Origin: Nakamurella sp. A5-74
Lineage (GTDB): Bacteria; Actinomycetota; Actinomycetes; Mycobacteriales; Nakamurellaceae
Direction: 5' to 3'
DNA length: 64,000 bases
Assembly: GCF_040438885.1 (NCBI RefSeq)
Contig: NZ_CP159218.1
Coordinates: forward strand, 1,860,001 to 1,924,000
Positions 11,585 through 23,732 of this stretch are shown in pieces. Every line of letters begins with the position of its first letter. Position 1 is the stretch's first letter. A program made the position numbers and the translations under genes. Under the pieces are notes generated by a model. The model did no database searches, was not told the origin of the DNA, and worked only from the letters and a program-made list of their open reading frames with translations.

Positions 11585-12409
11585 GTGGACGCCTCGCAGC
11601 GACCAGACCGGCGTGCGCCGATCGGCATCCTCGACTCCGGGGTGGGTGGCCTGACGGTGGTGCGTGCGGTGATGGATCTTTTGCCGCAGGAGAGCATCCG
11701 GTACGTCGGCGACACCGCGAACGCCCCCTACGGTCCGTTGCCGGACGAGCAGATCCGCCGGCTCACCGGCTCCGTGATCGAGTCGTTGGTGCTGGCGGGA
11801 TGCAAGGCGATCGTGATCGCCTGCAACACCGCGGCTGCTGCCGGCGCCCACGCCCAGGCGGTGGCGCAGTATCGGGTTCCGGTGCTCGAGGTGATCACAC
11901 CGGCCGCCCGCACCGCTGCCCGGGTCACCCGCTCGGGACGGATCGGGGTGATCGCCACCGTCGCCACCGTCGACTCCGGTGCCTATCCGCGTACGGTCGC
12001 CGCCCTCCCCGGCGGCGACGAGCTGCACGTCGTCCAGCAGGCCTGCCCCAGCTTCGTCGACTTCGTCGAGCGCGGGTTGACCAGCGGCCGGCAGGTCACC
12101 GGGCTTGCGCAGGCCTACCTCGACCCGTTGCAACGGGCGGAGATCGACACCCTGATCCTGGGCTGCACCCACTATCCGTTGCTCGTCGACGTCCTGCAGC
12201 AGGTGCTCGGGCCGCAGGTCACCCTGGTCTCCAGCGCGCTGGAGACGGCGATCGACCTCGCGGCAGCGTTGAGCGATCTCGACCTGCTGTCGCCGCCGGA
12301 CGCCGTCCCGGAGCACGAGTTCCTGGCGACCGGCGCACCGGGACCGTTCACGGCACTGGCCCGCCGATTCCTCGGGTCCGACGTGGTGCCCATAGGCTCC
12401 CAGCCATGA
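11585..12409 (+). CDS. murI: Glutamate racemase
   Basis: 274 aa. It interconverts L- and D-glutamate for peptidoglycan. The sequence shows [15 protein letters not shown], the two catalytic cysteines in ACNTAAAA (~79) and LGCTHYPLL (~191), and a TANAPYG segment. GTG at 11585 directly abuts the rhomboid stop, and the gene's own stop overlaps the rph ATG by 4 nt. Cytoplasmic, essential cell-wall enzyme. Confidence 0.95.
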   Translation: MDASQRPDRRAPIGILDSGVGGLTVVRAVMDLLPQESIRYVGDTANAPYGPLPDEQIRRLTGSVIESLVLAGCKAIVIACNTAAAAGAHAQAVAQYRVPVLEVITPAARTAARVTRSGRIGVIATVATVDSGAYPRTVAALPGGDELHVVQQACPSFVDFVERGLTSGRQVTGLAQAYLDPLQRAEIDTLILGCTHYPLLVDVLQQVLGPQVTLVSSALETAIDLAAALSDLDLLSPPDAVPEHEFLATGAPGPFTALARRFLGSDVVPIGSQP

Positions 12410-13206
12410 CGACCCAGCATCCAGCAGACACCGCGCCGATCGCCTCCCGCGCCGACGGCCGCGCCGACGACGAGTTGCGCCCGATCCGGTTCACCCGAGG
12501 ATTCCAGCAGCACCCGGCCGGTTCGGTGTTGGTCGAGTTCGGCGGGACCAAGGTGCTCTGCGCCGCATCGGTCACCCAGGGGGTGCCGCGCTGGCGCAAG
12601 GGTTCCGGCCAGGGCTGGCTGACTGCCGAGTACGCGATGCTGCCGTCCGCCACCCACGACCGCAATGACCGCGAATCGGTGAAGGGCAGGGTCGGGGGCC
12701 GGACCCACGAGATCTCCCGGCTGATCGGCCGCTCACTGCGCGCCTGCGTCGATCTGTCGGCGCTGGGAGAGAACACCATCGCCCTCGACTGCGACGTGCT
12801 GCAGGCGGACGGCGGCACCCGCACTGCGGCGATCACCGGCGCGTATGTCGCGCTGGCCGATGCCGTCGAGTTCCTGCGAAGTCGCAACGCGTTGTCGGAT
12901 CCGCGGCCGCTCTCCTGTCAGATCGCCGCCGTGAGCGTCGGCGTCGTCGGCGGGAAGGTGCGCCTCGATCTGCCGTACGAGGAGGATTCGCGCGCCGAGG
13001 TCGACATGAACATCGTTGCCACCGAGACCGGCACGCTCGTCGAGGTCCAGGGCACCGCCGAGAACGCGACCTTCTCCCGCCGCACCCTGGATGCGATGCT
13101 GGACTCGGCGCTGGCGGGGATCGATCGCCTGACGCGCTGGCAGACGCGGGCGCTGGCCACCCCGGTCGGTGAGACCGTCGAGTTCGCCGGGCCGGACGCG
13201 CTCTGA
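12406..13206 (+). CDS. rph: Ribonuclease PH
   Basis: 266 aa. A phosphorolytic 3'-5' exoribonuclease that trims tRNA 3' ends. Conserved RNase PH text is present: [31 protein letters not shown] and [18 protein letters not shown]. The ~25-residue N-terminus before [11 protein letters not shown] is variable. It overlaps murI (ATGA) and its stop shares a base with the rdgB ATG (TGATG), so the trio is translationally coupled. Confidence 0.95.
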   Translation: MTTQHPADTAPIASRADGRADDELRPIRFTRGFQQHPAGSVLVEFGGTKVLCAASVTQGVPRWRKGSGQGWLTAEYAMLPSATHDRNDRESVKGRVGGRTHEISRLIGRSLRACVDLSALGENTIALDCDVLQADGGTRTAAITGAYVALADAVEFLRSRNALSDPRPLSCQIAAVSVGVVGGKVRLDLPYEEDSRAEVDMNIVATETGTLVEVQGTAENATFSRRTLDAMLDSALAGIDRLTRWQTRALATPVGETVEFAGPDAL

Positions 13207-13817
13207 TGGGCCGCCGCCCGCGCCGGGTCGTGCTGGCCACTCGCAACACCAAGAAACTCGCTGAGCTGCAGCGCATCCTGGGCGACCGGGCCACCGTTGT
13301 CGGTCTCGCCGACGTCCCCGCGTTCCCGGAGGAGCCGGAGACCGGTGCGACGTTCGCCGAGAACGCCGTCGCCAAGGCCGAGCAGGCTGCGCGGGAGACC
13401 GGGGAGATGTCCCTCGCCGATGATTCCGGGCTCGCGGTCGACGCGCTGAGCGGGATGCCAGGGGTGCTCTCGGCTCGCTGGGCCGGCACCCACGGCGACG
13501 ACGAGGCCAACAACGCACTGCTGCTCGCGCAGCTCCGGGACACACCCGACGAGCGCCGCGGCGCGGAGTTCGTGTGTGCGCTCGCGCTGGCCGTACCGGG
13601 CGGGTCGACCATCGTCGAGCTCGGTCGCTGGCGCGGGGTGATTCTGCGGGAACAGTTGGGCGACAACGGGTTCGGTTACGACCCGCTGTTCCGCCCGGAC
13701 GATGCCGACGGCCGCAGCAGCGCGCAGCTCGCCGCCTCGGAGAAGGATGCACTGTCCCATCGCGGGCTGGCCACCGCTGCGATCCTGCCCGCGCTGCTGG
13801 AGCTGCTCAGCAGCTGA
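13206..13817 (+). CDS. rdgB: XTP/dITP diphosphatase (non-canonical purine NTP pyrophosphatase)
   Basis: 203 aa. It removes ITP, dITP and XTP from the nucleotide pool. Hallmarks are VLATRNTKKLAELQ at the start, FAENAVAKAEQAA, the metal-site LADDSGLAVDAL and LGDNGFGYDPLF, with SHRGLA near the end. Last gene of the clpS-to-rdgB cluster; the convergent lacZ ends 54 bp downstream. Confidence 0.95.
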   Translation: MGRRPRRVVLATRNTKKLAELQRILGDRATVVGLADVPAFPEEPETGATFAENAVAKAEQAARETGEMSLADDSGLAVDALSGMPGVLSARWAGTHGDDEANNALLLAQLRDTPDERRGAEFVCALALAVPGGSTIVELGRWRGVILREQLGDNGFGYDPLFRPDDADGRSSAQLAASEKDALSHRGLATAAILPALLELLSS

Positions 13818-13871
13818 CCTGCGCCACCCGCTCGCTGTGCAGGTCCCCGACGCGGCGGCCGGCGCACCACG

Positions 13872-17009
<3,138 letters not shown>

Positions 17010-17062
17010 TCACTCCCGCACCCCGGCCCGGAGGTGTGCGTCGGACCGGGGGACGGCTCAGC

Positions 17063-18340
17063 TCAACCGCGGGTGGGGATGCGCCTGATCATCGAGTCCG
17101 CGCCGGAGCTCCGCGCCCAGGCAGCGCCGAGCCCGGCGAACAGCAGGACCAGCCCGATCACGACGGCGTACTGGGCCAGGAAGGAGCCGGCCACCTCCGT
17201 GTCGAGCAGGCTCTTCGACCAGCTGCGCAACCGGACGGTGAAGGAGTTGCTCAGGAATGCGATCGCTCCGACGACGGCAAGGATCCCGCCGGGCAGCCAG
17301 GCGGTCGCCGGCGCCCAGCCGGCCAGCAGGGCCGGGACAGCGGCCACCGCGATGATTCCGAGCAGCAGGAAACGGCGCGCGACGGCCGCGTCGAACAACG
17401 AGTCCGGAGTCCCGGCCAGCAGCGCGAATCCGACGATCGGACCGAGCACCAGCACCAGGCCGATCAGCGCCCCGAGCAGGTTCTGCCAGACCCGACGCTT
17501 CTCCGGCAGCAGATCGGGCTCGTCGGGCCGGGCAGGCTGCCCGATGAACGTGTCCCGTTCGTCCGGGGCCGCGGGCTGGGGCGGTGGTGGGATGTATTCG
17601 GGCTGCGCCAGCGGTTCCGCGGCGGGCGGGTAGGGCCGAGCGAACGGGTCCTTTCCGAGGTCGCTCTTCGGGAGGGCTCTGGTCGCGTCGTCCGCTGCGC
17701 TGTCGGCTGTGGGGGCCGGGAACGGCGCCACCGCCGGTTGTGCAGTCGACTGGAACGGCTGGTACGCGGCGGTGGCTTCCGGGCCCCCCGTGGAGGCTGG
17801 CTCCTGGGCGCTCGAATGCTGTGCGGGACCGGAAGAGGGGAGGAGGTCCTGGTGCTGATCGTCGTCGGCCGCGGGCGTGGCCGACGTCTGGTCGTCGGGG
17901 GCCGACGGGGCCTGCGGTGCGGCCGGGGGGACGGCCGGGATGGCTGCTGTGGACCTGGCGTCGTACGGCGAGGAACCGCGCTCGCCGGCGGACTCCGGAG
18001 CAGAGGCCCCGCCGAAGGTGCCCGGGGTGTCATCGAGCGGCGCGTCGGTGGGATCGTCCTCGTCGACCTGGCGATACGCGCGGGGATACGGGGTCGCGGT
18101 GGTCGGCACGCTCTCGTCGGCAGAGCTGGACCACGCCTGTGGGACGTCGCCGGCAGGCGGCTGACCGGACTCGTCGGCGCCCAACGACCGCGCGTCGACG
18201 ACGGTGGTCTCCGACTCGTCGGCTTCCACGCCGTCCTGCTGGCGGTTGGGCTGGTGCGGCTGTGCTGGCTGGTGCGGCTGTGCTGGTTGGTGCGGCTGTG
18301 CTGGTTGGTACGGCGGTGCTGGTTGGTCGGGTCCGGACAT
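17063..18340 (-). CDS. Membrane protein with long Pro/Gln/Ala-rich N-terminus
   Basis: 425 aa, function not recognised. The N-terminus has QPAQPH-type hexapeptide repeats (18-bp DNA repeats at about 18249-18314). A ~270-residue acidic, low-complexity region follows, and the last ~150 residues hold four predicted membrane helices (LIGLVLVLGPIVGFALLAG, FLLLGIIAVAAVPALLAGW and others) with a basic tail. The cytoplasmic disordered arm plus membrane anchor resembles actinobacterial envelope or division proteins, but nothing diagnostic is present. It stands alone between lacZ and a tRNA. Confidence 0.75.
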   Translation of the reverse strand: MSGPDQPAPPYQPAQPHQPAQPHQPAQPHQPNRQQDGVEADESETTVVDARSLGADESGQPPAGDVPQAWSSSADESVPTTATPYPRAYRQVDEDDPTDAPLDDTPGTFGGASAPESAGERGSSPYDARSTAAIPAVPPAAPQAPSAPDDQTSATPAADDDQHQDLLPSSGPAQHSSAQEPASTGGPEATAAYQPFQSTAQPAVAPFPAPTADSAADDATRALPKSDLGKDPFARPYPPAAEPLAQPEYIPPPPQPAAPDERDTFIGQPARPDEPDLLPEKRRVWQNLLGALIGLVLVLGPIVGFALLAGTPDSLFDAAVARRFLLLGIIAVAAVPALLAGWAPATAWLPGGILAVVGAIAFLSNSFTVRLRSWSKSLLDTEVAGSFLAQYAVVIGLVLLFAGLGAAWARSSGADSMIRRIPTRG

Positions 18341-18533
18341 CTGGTCACCTCGGGCGGTCGTGGGTCTGGGGCGGGCACGGTCTGCGGTGTTCGAAGGCCA
18401 ACTGGCCGGGATCCACTGATGGGGATGCAGCGCATGATCAGGCTAACGAGGAGCGGAGGGCCCTGACCCTCCATTCGGGCCCTTCGGGACGGCGTGTTGT
18501 CCCGGATCTGCGGCGACCGGCGCCAGATGGCGG

Positions 18534-18610
18534 TGGTGGGGCCGACGGGAGTCGAACCCGCGCTGGCACGGACCTAAACCGTGTGCCTCTGCCAATTGGG
18601 CTACGGCCCC
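18534..18610 (-). tRNA. tRNA-Leu (anticodon UAG), short variable arm, CCA encoded
   Basis: Reading the minus strand, a complete cloverleaf folds: acceptor GGGGCCG/CGGCCCC, anticodon stem CACGG/CCGTG with loop TTTAGGT (anticodon TAG, reading CUA), T-arm GCGGG-TTCGACT-CCCGT, discriminator A and encoded CCA. The variable region is only about 5 nt (CCAGC), whereas bacterial tRNA-Leu normally has a long class II variable arm. The anticodon assigns it to Leu, but the architecture is class I. It lies 37 bp beyond the bcp stop on the same strand. Confidence 0.9.
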
Positions 18611-18647
18611 GCAGCGATCCTACTGGCCGGGCACTGCCAGGGGAGGA

Positions 18648-19139
18648 TCAGCCGAGGCCGAGGCCGGCGAGCACCCTGGCGACGTGACCGGTGGCCTTGA
18701 CGTTGCGCAGGGCCTGTTCGATCCGGCCGTCCGGGCCGATGACGAAGGTCGAGCGAATGACGCCCTGGACGAGTTTCCCGTAGTTCTTCTTCTCGCCGTA
18801 GGCGCCGAAGGAGCGCAGCACCGCCTTGTCCGGGTCGGACAGCAGGATCAGGTCGAGCGACGAGTCCGCAGCGAAACCGGCGAGCTTCGCGGGCGAGTCG
18901 GGGGAGATGCCGATCACCGTGTACCCGGCGGTGTCCAGGGTCGGGCCGGCGGCGGAGAACTCGCAGGCCTCGGTCGTACAACCAGGGGTTCCGGCCGCCG
19001 GGTAGCAGAACACGATCACGGACCGACCGGCGAAATCGGCGAGCGACACCTGCTCGCCGAGGCTGTTCGTCAGCGAGAAGGCGGGTGCGAGATCGCCGAC
19101 AGCGGGTACCTGACCGGCGGCGGGGGAGTCTGCGGACAT
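18648..19139 (-). CDS. bcp: Peroxiredoxin, BCP/PrxQ type
   Basis: 163 aa. A thiol peroxidase that reduces H2O2 and organic hydroperoxides. Peroxidatic Cys lies in YPAAGTPGCTTEACEF (the first Cys), with the second Cys five residues later as in resolving-Cys PrxQ proteins. LLSDPDKAVLRSFGAYGEKK is also typical. It is divergent from the DUF3618 gene, the mycobacterial bcp neighbourhood. Confidence 0.93.
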   Translation of the reverse strand: MSADSPAAGQVPAVGDLAPAFSLTNSLGEQVSLADFAGRSVIVFCYPAAGTPGCTTEACEFSAAGPTLDTAGYTVIGISPDSPAKLAGFAADSSLDLILLSDPDKAVLRSFGAYGEKKNYGKLVQGVIRSTFVIGPDGRIEQALRNVKATGHVARVLAGLGLG

Positions 19140-19200
19140 GCGTCTAGGCTAGCGAGCGGAACGCCGGTGAGGTGCGGACCACGATGACTGAGGAGAGCGA

Positions 19201-19422
19201 ATGGCACGCGACGTCAAGACGATCCAGGCAGAGATCGAGCGCGCCCGTGATGCTCTGGGCGTGGCCGTCGACGAGATCACCGATCGCACGAACCCGAAGA
19301 ACGTCGCCGAGCGCACCAAGCAGACCCTGCGGGCCACGTTGGCCGATCCGAAGGTCAAGTTCCCGCTGATCGGGGTCGGTGTGCTGGTCGTCGCACTCGT
19401 CGTGCGGCGCATCTTCCGCTGA
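19201..19422 (+). CDS. DUF3618 small membrane protein
   Basis: 73 aa. It opens with a charged helix (KTIQAEIERARDALGVAVDEI) typical of DUF3618 and ends with one membrane helix (FPLIGVGVLVVALVV) and a basic RRIFR tail. Small actinobacterial proteins of this kind have no assigned function. Divergently placed 61 bp from bcp, as in mycobacteria. A GGAG-like site (GAGGAGAG, 19190-19197) precedes ATG 19201. Confidence 0.88.
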   Translation: MARDVKTIQAEIERARDALGVAVDEITDRTNPKNVAERTKQTLRATLADPKVKFPLIGVGVLVVALVVRRIFR

Positions 19423-19534
19423 GCTGCGTACCCTCGCAGGAAGAGGTCTCCGTGCGAGGCCACTGTCCGAGCGCCGTGAAGCTTTTGCCGGCGCGTGACT
19501 GACTGCCCCCGACGGGGCCGAGGGAGTTCGCTGC

Positions 19535-20971
19535 ATGAGTCGCCGTCTTCGACGTGTCCTGATCCCGCTGGCCGGGGTGCTGATCGTGCTGTCCGGATGC
19601 ACTTCGGTGACCGGAGCAGCCGAGAGCGGAAGTACCGCCGGACCGACGGGTGGCTCGACCGCCACCACCGCTGCGCAGACGACCGCCGGACCGACGGGTG
19701 GCTCGACCGCCACCACCACTGCGCAGACGACCGCCGGACCGACGGGTGGCTCGACCGCCACCACCGCTGCGCAGACGACCGCCGCCGGCTCGGGTGTCCC
19801 GGATCCCTCGGGGCCGGCAGCGTCCTCCGACGCCCCCTCCTCGTCGCAGCCCCAGCAGTCTTCCTCTGCCGTGCCGACCACTCCCACGACGCCGACCGCC
19901 ACCCCACCGGTCGCCGAGGTGACGTCGTCCCCGGCAGTCGGGTCCAAGAGCATCTCACCGTCCGACCCGATCATGGTGTCCGTCGACAAGGGCACCCTGA
20001 CGACGTTGTCCCTGAAGAACGCGCAGACCGGTTACGAGGTCAAGGCAACGTTCTCGACGGACCGGATCACCTGGAAGACCGACGAGGTGCTGGGCTACGG
20101 CGAGTCGTACACGCTCACCGGCGAGGCGACCGGTACCGACGGCAAGGCCGTGGAGGTCAACTCCACCTACACCGTCGTCACCCCGAAGACGGAGGTGCGC
20201 ACCACGATCTCGCCGACCGACGGGGCTGAGGTCGGCGTTGCCATGCCGGTGGTGGTGAAGTTCGCGGTCGAACCCGAAGACCGGGCACTGGTCGAGAAGA
20301 ACATCAAGATCACCACCACGCCCGAGGTGGACGGACGGTGGGGCTGGATCCAGCACGACGGCGGTACCTGGGGCCTGGACTACCGGCCGGAGGGGTATTG
20401 GCCGGAGGGGACGAAGGTGCACGTCGAGGCGAACGTCTACGGCCTGGAGTTCGCCGACGGGTCGTACGGCAAGTCCGACCTCACGAGTGATTTCACCATC
20501 GGCCGCAACCAGGTCGTGAAGGCCGACGTCGGCTCGCACCAGATGATCGTGCAGCAGGACGGCAAGACGGTCGCGACCTACCCGGCTTCCTACGGCCAGG
20601 GCAACGGCAATCCCGACCTGACGACCCGCTCCGGAATCCACGTCATCAACGACATGAAGGCATCCGTGCGGATGTCGAACCCGAAGTACGGCTACGTGAA
20701 CCTGCTCGAGCGCTGGGCGGTGCGGATCTCCAACAACGGGGAGTTCATCCACGCGAACCCGGACAGCACCTCGGCGCAGGGAAACACGAACGTCACCCAC
20801 GGCTGCATCAATCTGTCGCTGGCGAATGCCGGGGCGTACTACCGGACGGCAATGCTGGGCGATCCGGTGGAGATCACCGGTACCGCCATCAAACTCGGTC
20901 CCAGTGACGGAGACATCTTCGACTATGCGATCTCCTGGGAGACCTGGAAGACGTTGTCAGCGCTCGACTGA
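19535..20971 (+). CDS. L,D-transpeptidase lipoprotein (YkuD) with Ig-like domains
   Basis: 478 aa. It makes 3-3 peptidoglycan cross-links. A signal peptide with lipobox VLSGC (C22) indicates lipidation. Residues 34-81 are three copies of a 16-residue Thr/Gly/Ala repeat, followed by a Ser/Pro/Thr-rich linker. Two Ig-like Ldt domains follow (~residues 130-320), and the catalytic YkuD domain carries the HGCINLS active-site motif near residue 423. The layout is that of mycobacterial LdtMt2-type proteins, with a longer linker. ATG 19535. Confidence 0.93.
   Translation: MSRRLRRVLIPLAGVLIVLSGCTSVTGAAESGSTAGPTGGSTATTAAQTTAGPTGGSTATTTAQTTAGPTGGSTATTAAQTTAAGSGVPDPSGPAASSDAPSSSQPQQSSSAVPTTPTTPTATPPVAEVTSSPAVGSKSISPSDPIMVSVDKGTLTTLSLKNAQTGYEVKATFSTDRITWKTDEVLGYGESYTLTGEATGTDGKAVEVNSTYTVVTPKTEVRTTISPTDGAEVGVAMPVVVKFAVEPEDRALVEKNIKITTTPEVDGRWGWIQHDGGTWGLDYRPEGYWPEGTKVHVEANVYGLEFADGSYGKSDLTSDFTIGRNQVVKADVGSHQMIVQQDGKTVATYPASYGQGNGNPDLTTRSGIHVINDMKASVRMSNPKYGYVNLLERWAVRISNNGEFIHANPDSTSAQGNTNVTHGCINLSLANAGAYYRTAMLGDPVEITGTAIKLGPSDGDIFDYAISWETWKTLSALD
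19634..19777 (+). repeat. 48-bp in-frame tandem repeat, 3 copies, in the L,D-transpeptidase linker
   Basis: Three near-identical 48-bp units start at 19634, 19682 and 19730 with ACCGCCGGACCGACGGGTGG. They encode 16-residue Thr/Ala-rich repeats after the lipidated cysteine. Copy number probably varies and would change how far the catalytic domain extends from the membrane. Confidence 0.9.
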
Positions 20972-20991
20972 CCGGTCCGCCCAGGAGCTCT

Positions 20992-21723
20992 TCAGCGCGG
21001 CCCGGCTCCACCCACGGTCAACGGTTCCCGAGGGACCGTGGTCGGCAGCGCGCCGGTGCCTTTCCGAGTCAGGCCGAAGGGATCGGACGGGAGCATCCGT
21101 TCGGGGGCGCGCACGGACCTGACCGCCCGCGGCAGGTACATCAGCGTCAGTGCCATCAACAGCATCGCCCACCAACGGGTCGTGCTCTCCGGGTCGGGCG
21201 AGCGATATCCCTGCCGCCAGGAGTTCATCCGGACACCCAGGGCGAACCCGGACGCGTAGGTGTTGCACATGATCTTGCTCCAGCCGGTGACGCCCAGCTC
21301 GTCGCAGCGCGCGTGCAGATCGCGGTCGAACATGTCGTCCGCCGCCTGCCGCCCGTTCGCAGGCAGCGGGTTGCCGACCCGCGCTGCATAGCGGACCACG
21401 TCGTAGGCGAGGTCGTGCTCCTTGCAGACCGGGGTGAAGTCGTAGCCGGTCTGGCCGGTGAAGGAGGAGCAGTCGCCGGTCGGTTTGGCCAGCATCGTCT
21501 CGCCCCGCGGACCCGGCAGCAGGATCGGCCGGTACCCCATCGTGGCGGACCAGGCGGTCGGGACCACCGTGGCCGGGCGGGCACGGTCGAAATCACCGGT
21601 GGTGATCGCGGTCAGCATGACCGTCGCCCCGACATCACCCGGCGCACTATCGACGGAGCTGTCCATGCCGCACCACCAGAAGGCGGCCAGCAACGCCAAC
21701 AGACCGACCCCGACTCGCCTCAC
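20992..21723 (-). CDS. Prokaryotic phospholipase A2-like secreted/membrane protein
   Basis: 243 aa. Begins with a hydrophobic signal/anchor (VGVGLLALLAAFWWCG). The core FTPVCKEHDLAYDVVRYA carries the Cys and the catalytic His-Asp pair of bacterial PLA2 enzymes. The preceding DCSS and later FDRDLHARCDELG supply more cysteines for disulfides. A second hydrophobic segment (TTRWWAMLLMALTLMYLP) lies near residue 190 before a basic tail, unusual for a freely secreted PLA2 and suggesting membrane attachment. Activity inferred from motif only. Confidence 0.75.
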   Translation of the reverse strand: MRRVGVGLLALLAAFWWCGMDSSVDSAPGDVGATVMLTAITTGDFDRARPATVVPTAWSATMGYRPILLPGPRGETMLAKPTGDCSSFTGQTGYDFTPVCKEHDLAYDVVRYAARVGNPLPANGRQAADDMFDRDLHARCDELGVTGWSKIMCNTYASGFALGVRMNSWRQGYRSPDPESTTRWWAMLLMALTLMYLPRAVRSVRAPERMLPSDPFGLTRKGTGALPTTVPREPLTVGGAGPR

Positions 21724-21757
21724 TGCTCCAGATTGCCAGACGAGAGGCCGATCCCGG

Positions 21758-21848
21758 GGTTCGCGGTCCTGACGGTCGCCTCAGTCGAGGGTTCGCGGTC
21801 CTGACGGTCGCCTCAGCCGAGGGTTCGCGGTCCCGGCGGTCGTCATGG
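21758..21848. repeat. 32-bp tandem repeat, 3 copies
   Basis: Units beginning GGTTCGCGGTCCTGACGGTC start at 21758, 21790 and 21822, the last one degenerate. They occupy the 184-bp gap between the phospholipase start and the end of the MBL-fold hydrolase gene. No ORF is supported. Role unknown. Confidence 0.8.
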
Positions 21849-21907
21849 CCGGAGGATCGCGGTCTGGATGTGGGTCAGGACCCTCTCGCCAGAGGCGCAA
21901 CGACCGT

Positions 21908-23170
21908 TCAGCGTCCGGGTCGTGCGGTGTCGTCAGCCGGATCAGCGATCGTGGACGGCCGGGAGTGCGCTCCGCCGGCCGGAGCGACGGCACGCCACCA
22001 GTCGTCCCGGGGCACGTCGTCGGTCAGGTCCCAACGTTGACCTGGACGCGGGGTGCCGATCACCACCGGTCCACGGCCTGTCGCCTCGGGAGACTCTGCC
22101 GCGCCCCGGAGGAGACGCTCGATCGGCTCGTCCCAGGAGTGCAGCGCCAGGTCGAACGTCGCCCAGTGGATCGGCAGCAGAGCAGTGCCTCCGAGGTCAC
22201 CGTGGGCGCGGAGCGCCTCTTCCGGGTTCATGTGGATGTCCTGCCAGGCGGGGTGGTACGCGCCGATCGGCAGGATGGTCAGGTCGAACGGGCCGAACAG
22301 GGCCCCGGTCCGACCGAACGACGGCGTGTAGCCGGTGTCGCCTCCGAAGAACACCCGGTGCCGGGGACCGGCGACTGCCCACGACGACCACAGGGTGGCA
22401 TCGCGGCGCACGAAGCGGCCCGAGAAATGCCTGGCCTCGGTGCAGGTGAGCGTCACCCCGCCGACGCGGACTGCTGCATCCCAGTCCAACTCGTCGATCC
22501 GGTCGGCGGGAACGCCCCACCGGCGGAGGTGGGAGCCGATTCCCAGCGGGACGATGAACCGGCACGCGGTCCGCTGGGCCAGGTCACGGATCGTGCTGCT
22601 CTCCAGGTGGTCGTAGTGATCGTGCGAAATGACGACGGCGTCGACGGCTGGGAGCTCGGCCGCGGTGAGCGGCGCGCGATGCAGTCGCCGTGGACCGATC
22701 TGCGCTGAGGGCGAGACCCGTGATTCCACCACCGGGTCGAACAGGATCCTGGTCCCGTCGATCTCCACCAGCGCACTCGCGTGGCCGAGCCAGGTGACGG
22801 CAAGACCTTGGGTGCGGTCGCGGATCTCGGGGGTGACGACCTGGACCGGACCGATCGGCGACCCGACGGGCCCACGCCCACGGAACGATCGCAGGAGCCG
22901 CGGGACGTCGGCAGGGGTCAGCGTGTGGCTGCGCTGCCGGTTGTGGAAGCTGCGACCGCTGTGGTGATCGGACTCGTAGCGTCGTTCGTCAGCCGGGGCG
23001 GCGCTGTCGGACGGAAGAGAACTCAGCACGGCCCGGGTGGATGCGCCGAGCGCCTGCGGCAGCCCTCTGAAGGCGGCCCTGGCACGGGGGAGCAGGACGG
23101 CGACGGGGACCGCCACGACGGAGGCGAGGGCGACAGCCAGGACCTGCCGGGATCGGGGGGAGGAGCTCAT
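21908..23170 (-). CDS. MBL-fold metallo-hydrolase (NAPE-PLD/UlaG-like)
   Basis: 420 aa. The N-terminal hydrophobic stretch (LAVALASVVAVPVAVLLP) suggests membrane anchoring or export. The metallo-beta-lactamase fold shows VTWLGHASALVEIDGTRILFDP, zinc motif ISHDHYDHLE, then HFSGRF, FFGGDTGYTPSF and a terminal LLPIHWATF. This layout matches N-acyl-phosphatidylethanolamine phospholipase D-like bacterial proteins, so a lipid or phosphodiester substrate is plausible. The start at 23170 (MSSSPRSRQ) is preferred over the in-frame GTG or ATG 13 codons upstream. Confidence 0.85.
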   Translation of the reverse strand: MSSSPRSRQVLAVALASVVAVPVAVLLPRARAAFRGLPQALGASTRAVLSSLPSDSAAPADERRYESDHHSGRSFHNRQRSHTLTPADVPRLLRSFRGRGPVGSPIGPVQVVTPEIRDRTQGLAVTWLGHASALVEIDGTRILFDPVVESRVSPSAQIGPRRLHRAPLTAAELPAVDAVVISHDHYDHLESSTIRDLAQRTACRFIVPLGIGSHLRRWGVPADRIDELDWDAAVRVGGVTLTCTEARHFSGRFVRRDATLWSSWAVAGPRHRVFFGGDTGYTPSFGRTGALFGPFDLTILPIGAYHPAWQDIHMNPEEALRAHGDLGGTALLPIHWATFDLALHSWDEPIERLLRGAAESPEATGRGPVVIGTPRPGQRWDLTDDVPRDDWWRAVAPAGGAHSRPSTIADPADDTARPGR

Positions 23171-23263
23171 CCATCCAGTGTGCCTTCGCGGGAAAGTGGC
23201 GTGCGCCACTGTGTCGATGGTGCCGATCTGCTTGCCCCCCAGGGCCGTGTGTCCTAGTCTTCG

Positions 23264-23349
23264 GTCAGGTCATGAGTTCCAGCGATCAGCTCCGGCTAGC
23301 TGGACGGCAACCCTCCTCCGCGGTGGGGTGCTCCGGATGAAGACCTGGC
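23264..23349 (+). promoter_or_regulatory. SAM-IV-type S-adenosylmethionine riboswitch
   Basis: The plus strand here matches the SAM-I/IV core. P1 is CAGGTC (23266-23271) with GACCTG (23342-23347), followed by ATGAGT. A CCAGC/GCTGG stem has a CTCCGG-containing loop able to form a pseudoknot with the later CCGGATGA. Then come the conserved GGCAACCCTCC and the CCGCGGTGGGGTG element characteristic of the actinobacterial SAM-IV class. SAM-IV elements control sulfur and methionine genes, normally shutting them off when SAM is plentiful. The next gene on this strand is the ABC permease at 23733. Confidence 0.88.
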
Positions 23350-23732
23350 GGCACCCGATCAAGGTTTCCGCAAGCGCGAGCGGCCTTTCCGGCTGCTTCT
23401 GACGATGGGTCAGCAATGAGTGGAGTGAACCGCGAGACACGTGTGTGCTCGGTACAGCCGCGCACCCCGATGGTCTCGCGTCGACACGTCGATCTCGGTC
23501 GTCTGTCCAGCGCACTGTGTCGCAGCACCTTCGCCGCCCGCTGACGTTTCCCCCGACCGAACAGGGGCCATCAGCCGGTAGAGGCTCCGCCCTCTGATCT
23601 CCATCACCGCAGCGCCGCACCGACCGTCGGATGGACCTGTCCTTCCAGGCAAATCGAGATGCGCTGCGCGCCAGAACGATTGACCCGCATCGAGCGGAGA
23701 TCGTCCTTTAGACAACACTTCCGAGGATCCTC
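23350..23732 (+). other. 383-nt leader between riboswitch and first gene; no gene seen
   Basis: No convincing coding region on either strand. The stretch would be the expression-platform and 5' UTR of the sulfur operon. A GC hairpin near 23370-23400 (GAGCGGCC...) may act in switching, but I cannot assign a clear intrinsic terminator. GAGGA (23723-23727) lies just upstream of the GTG start of the permease. Confidence 0.5.
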
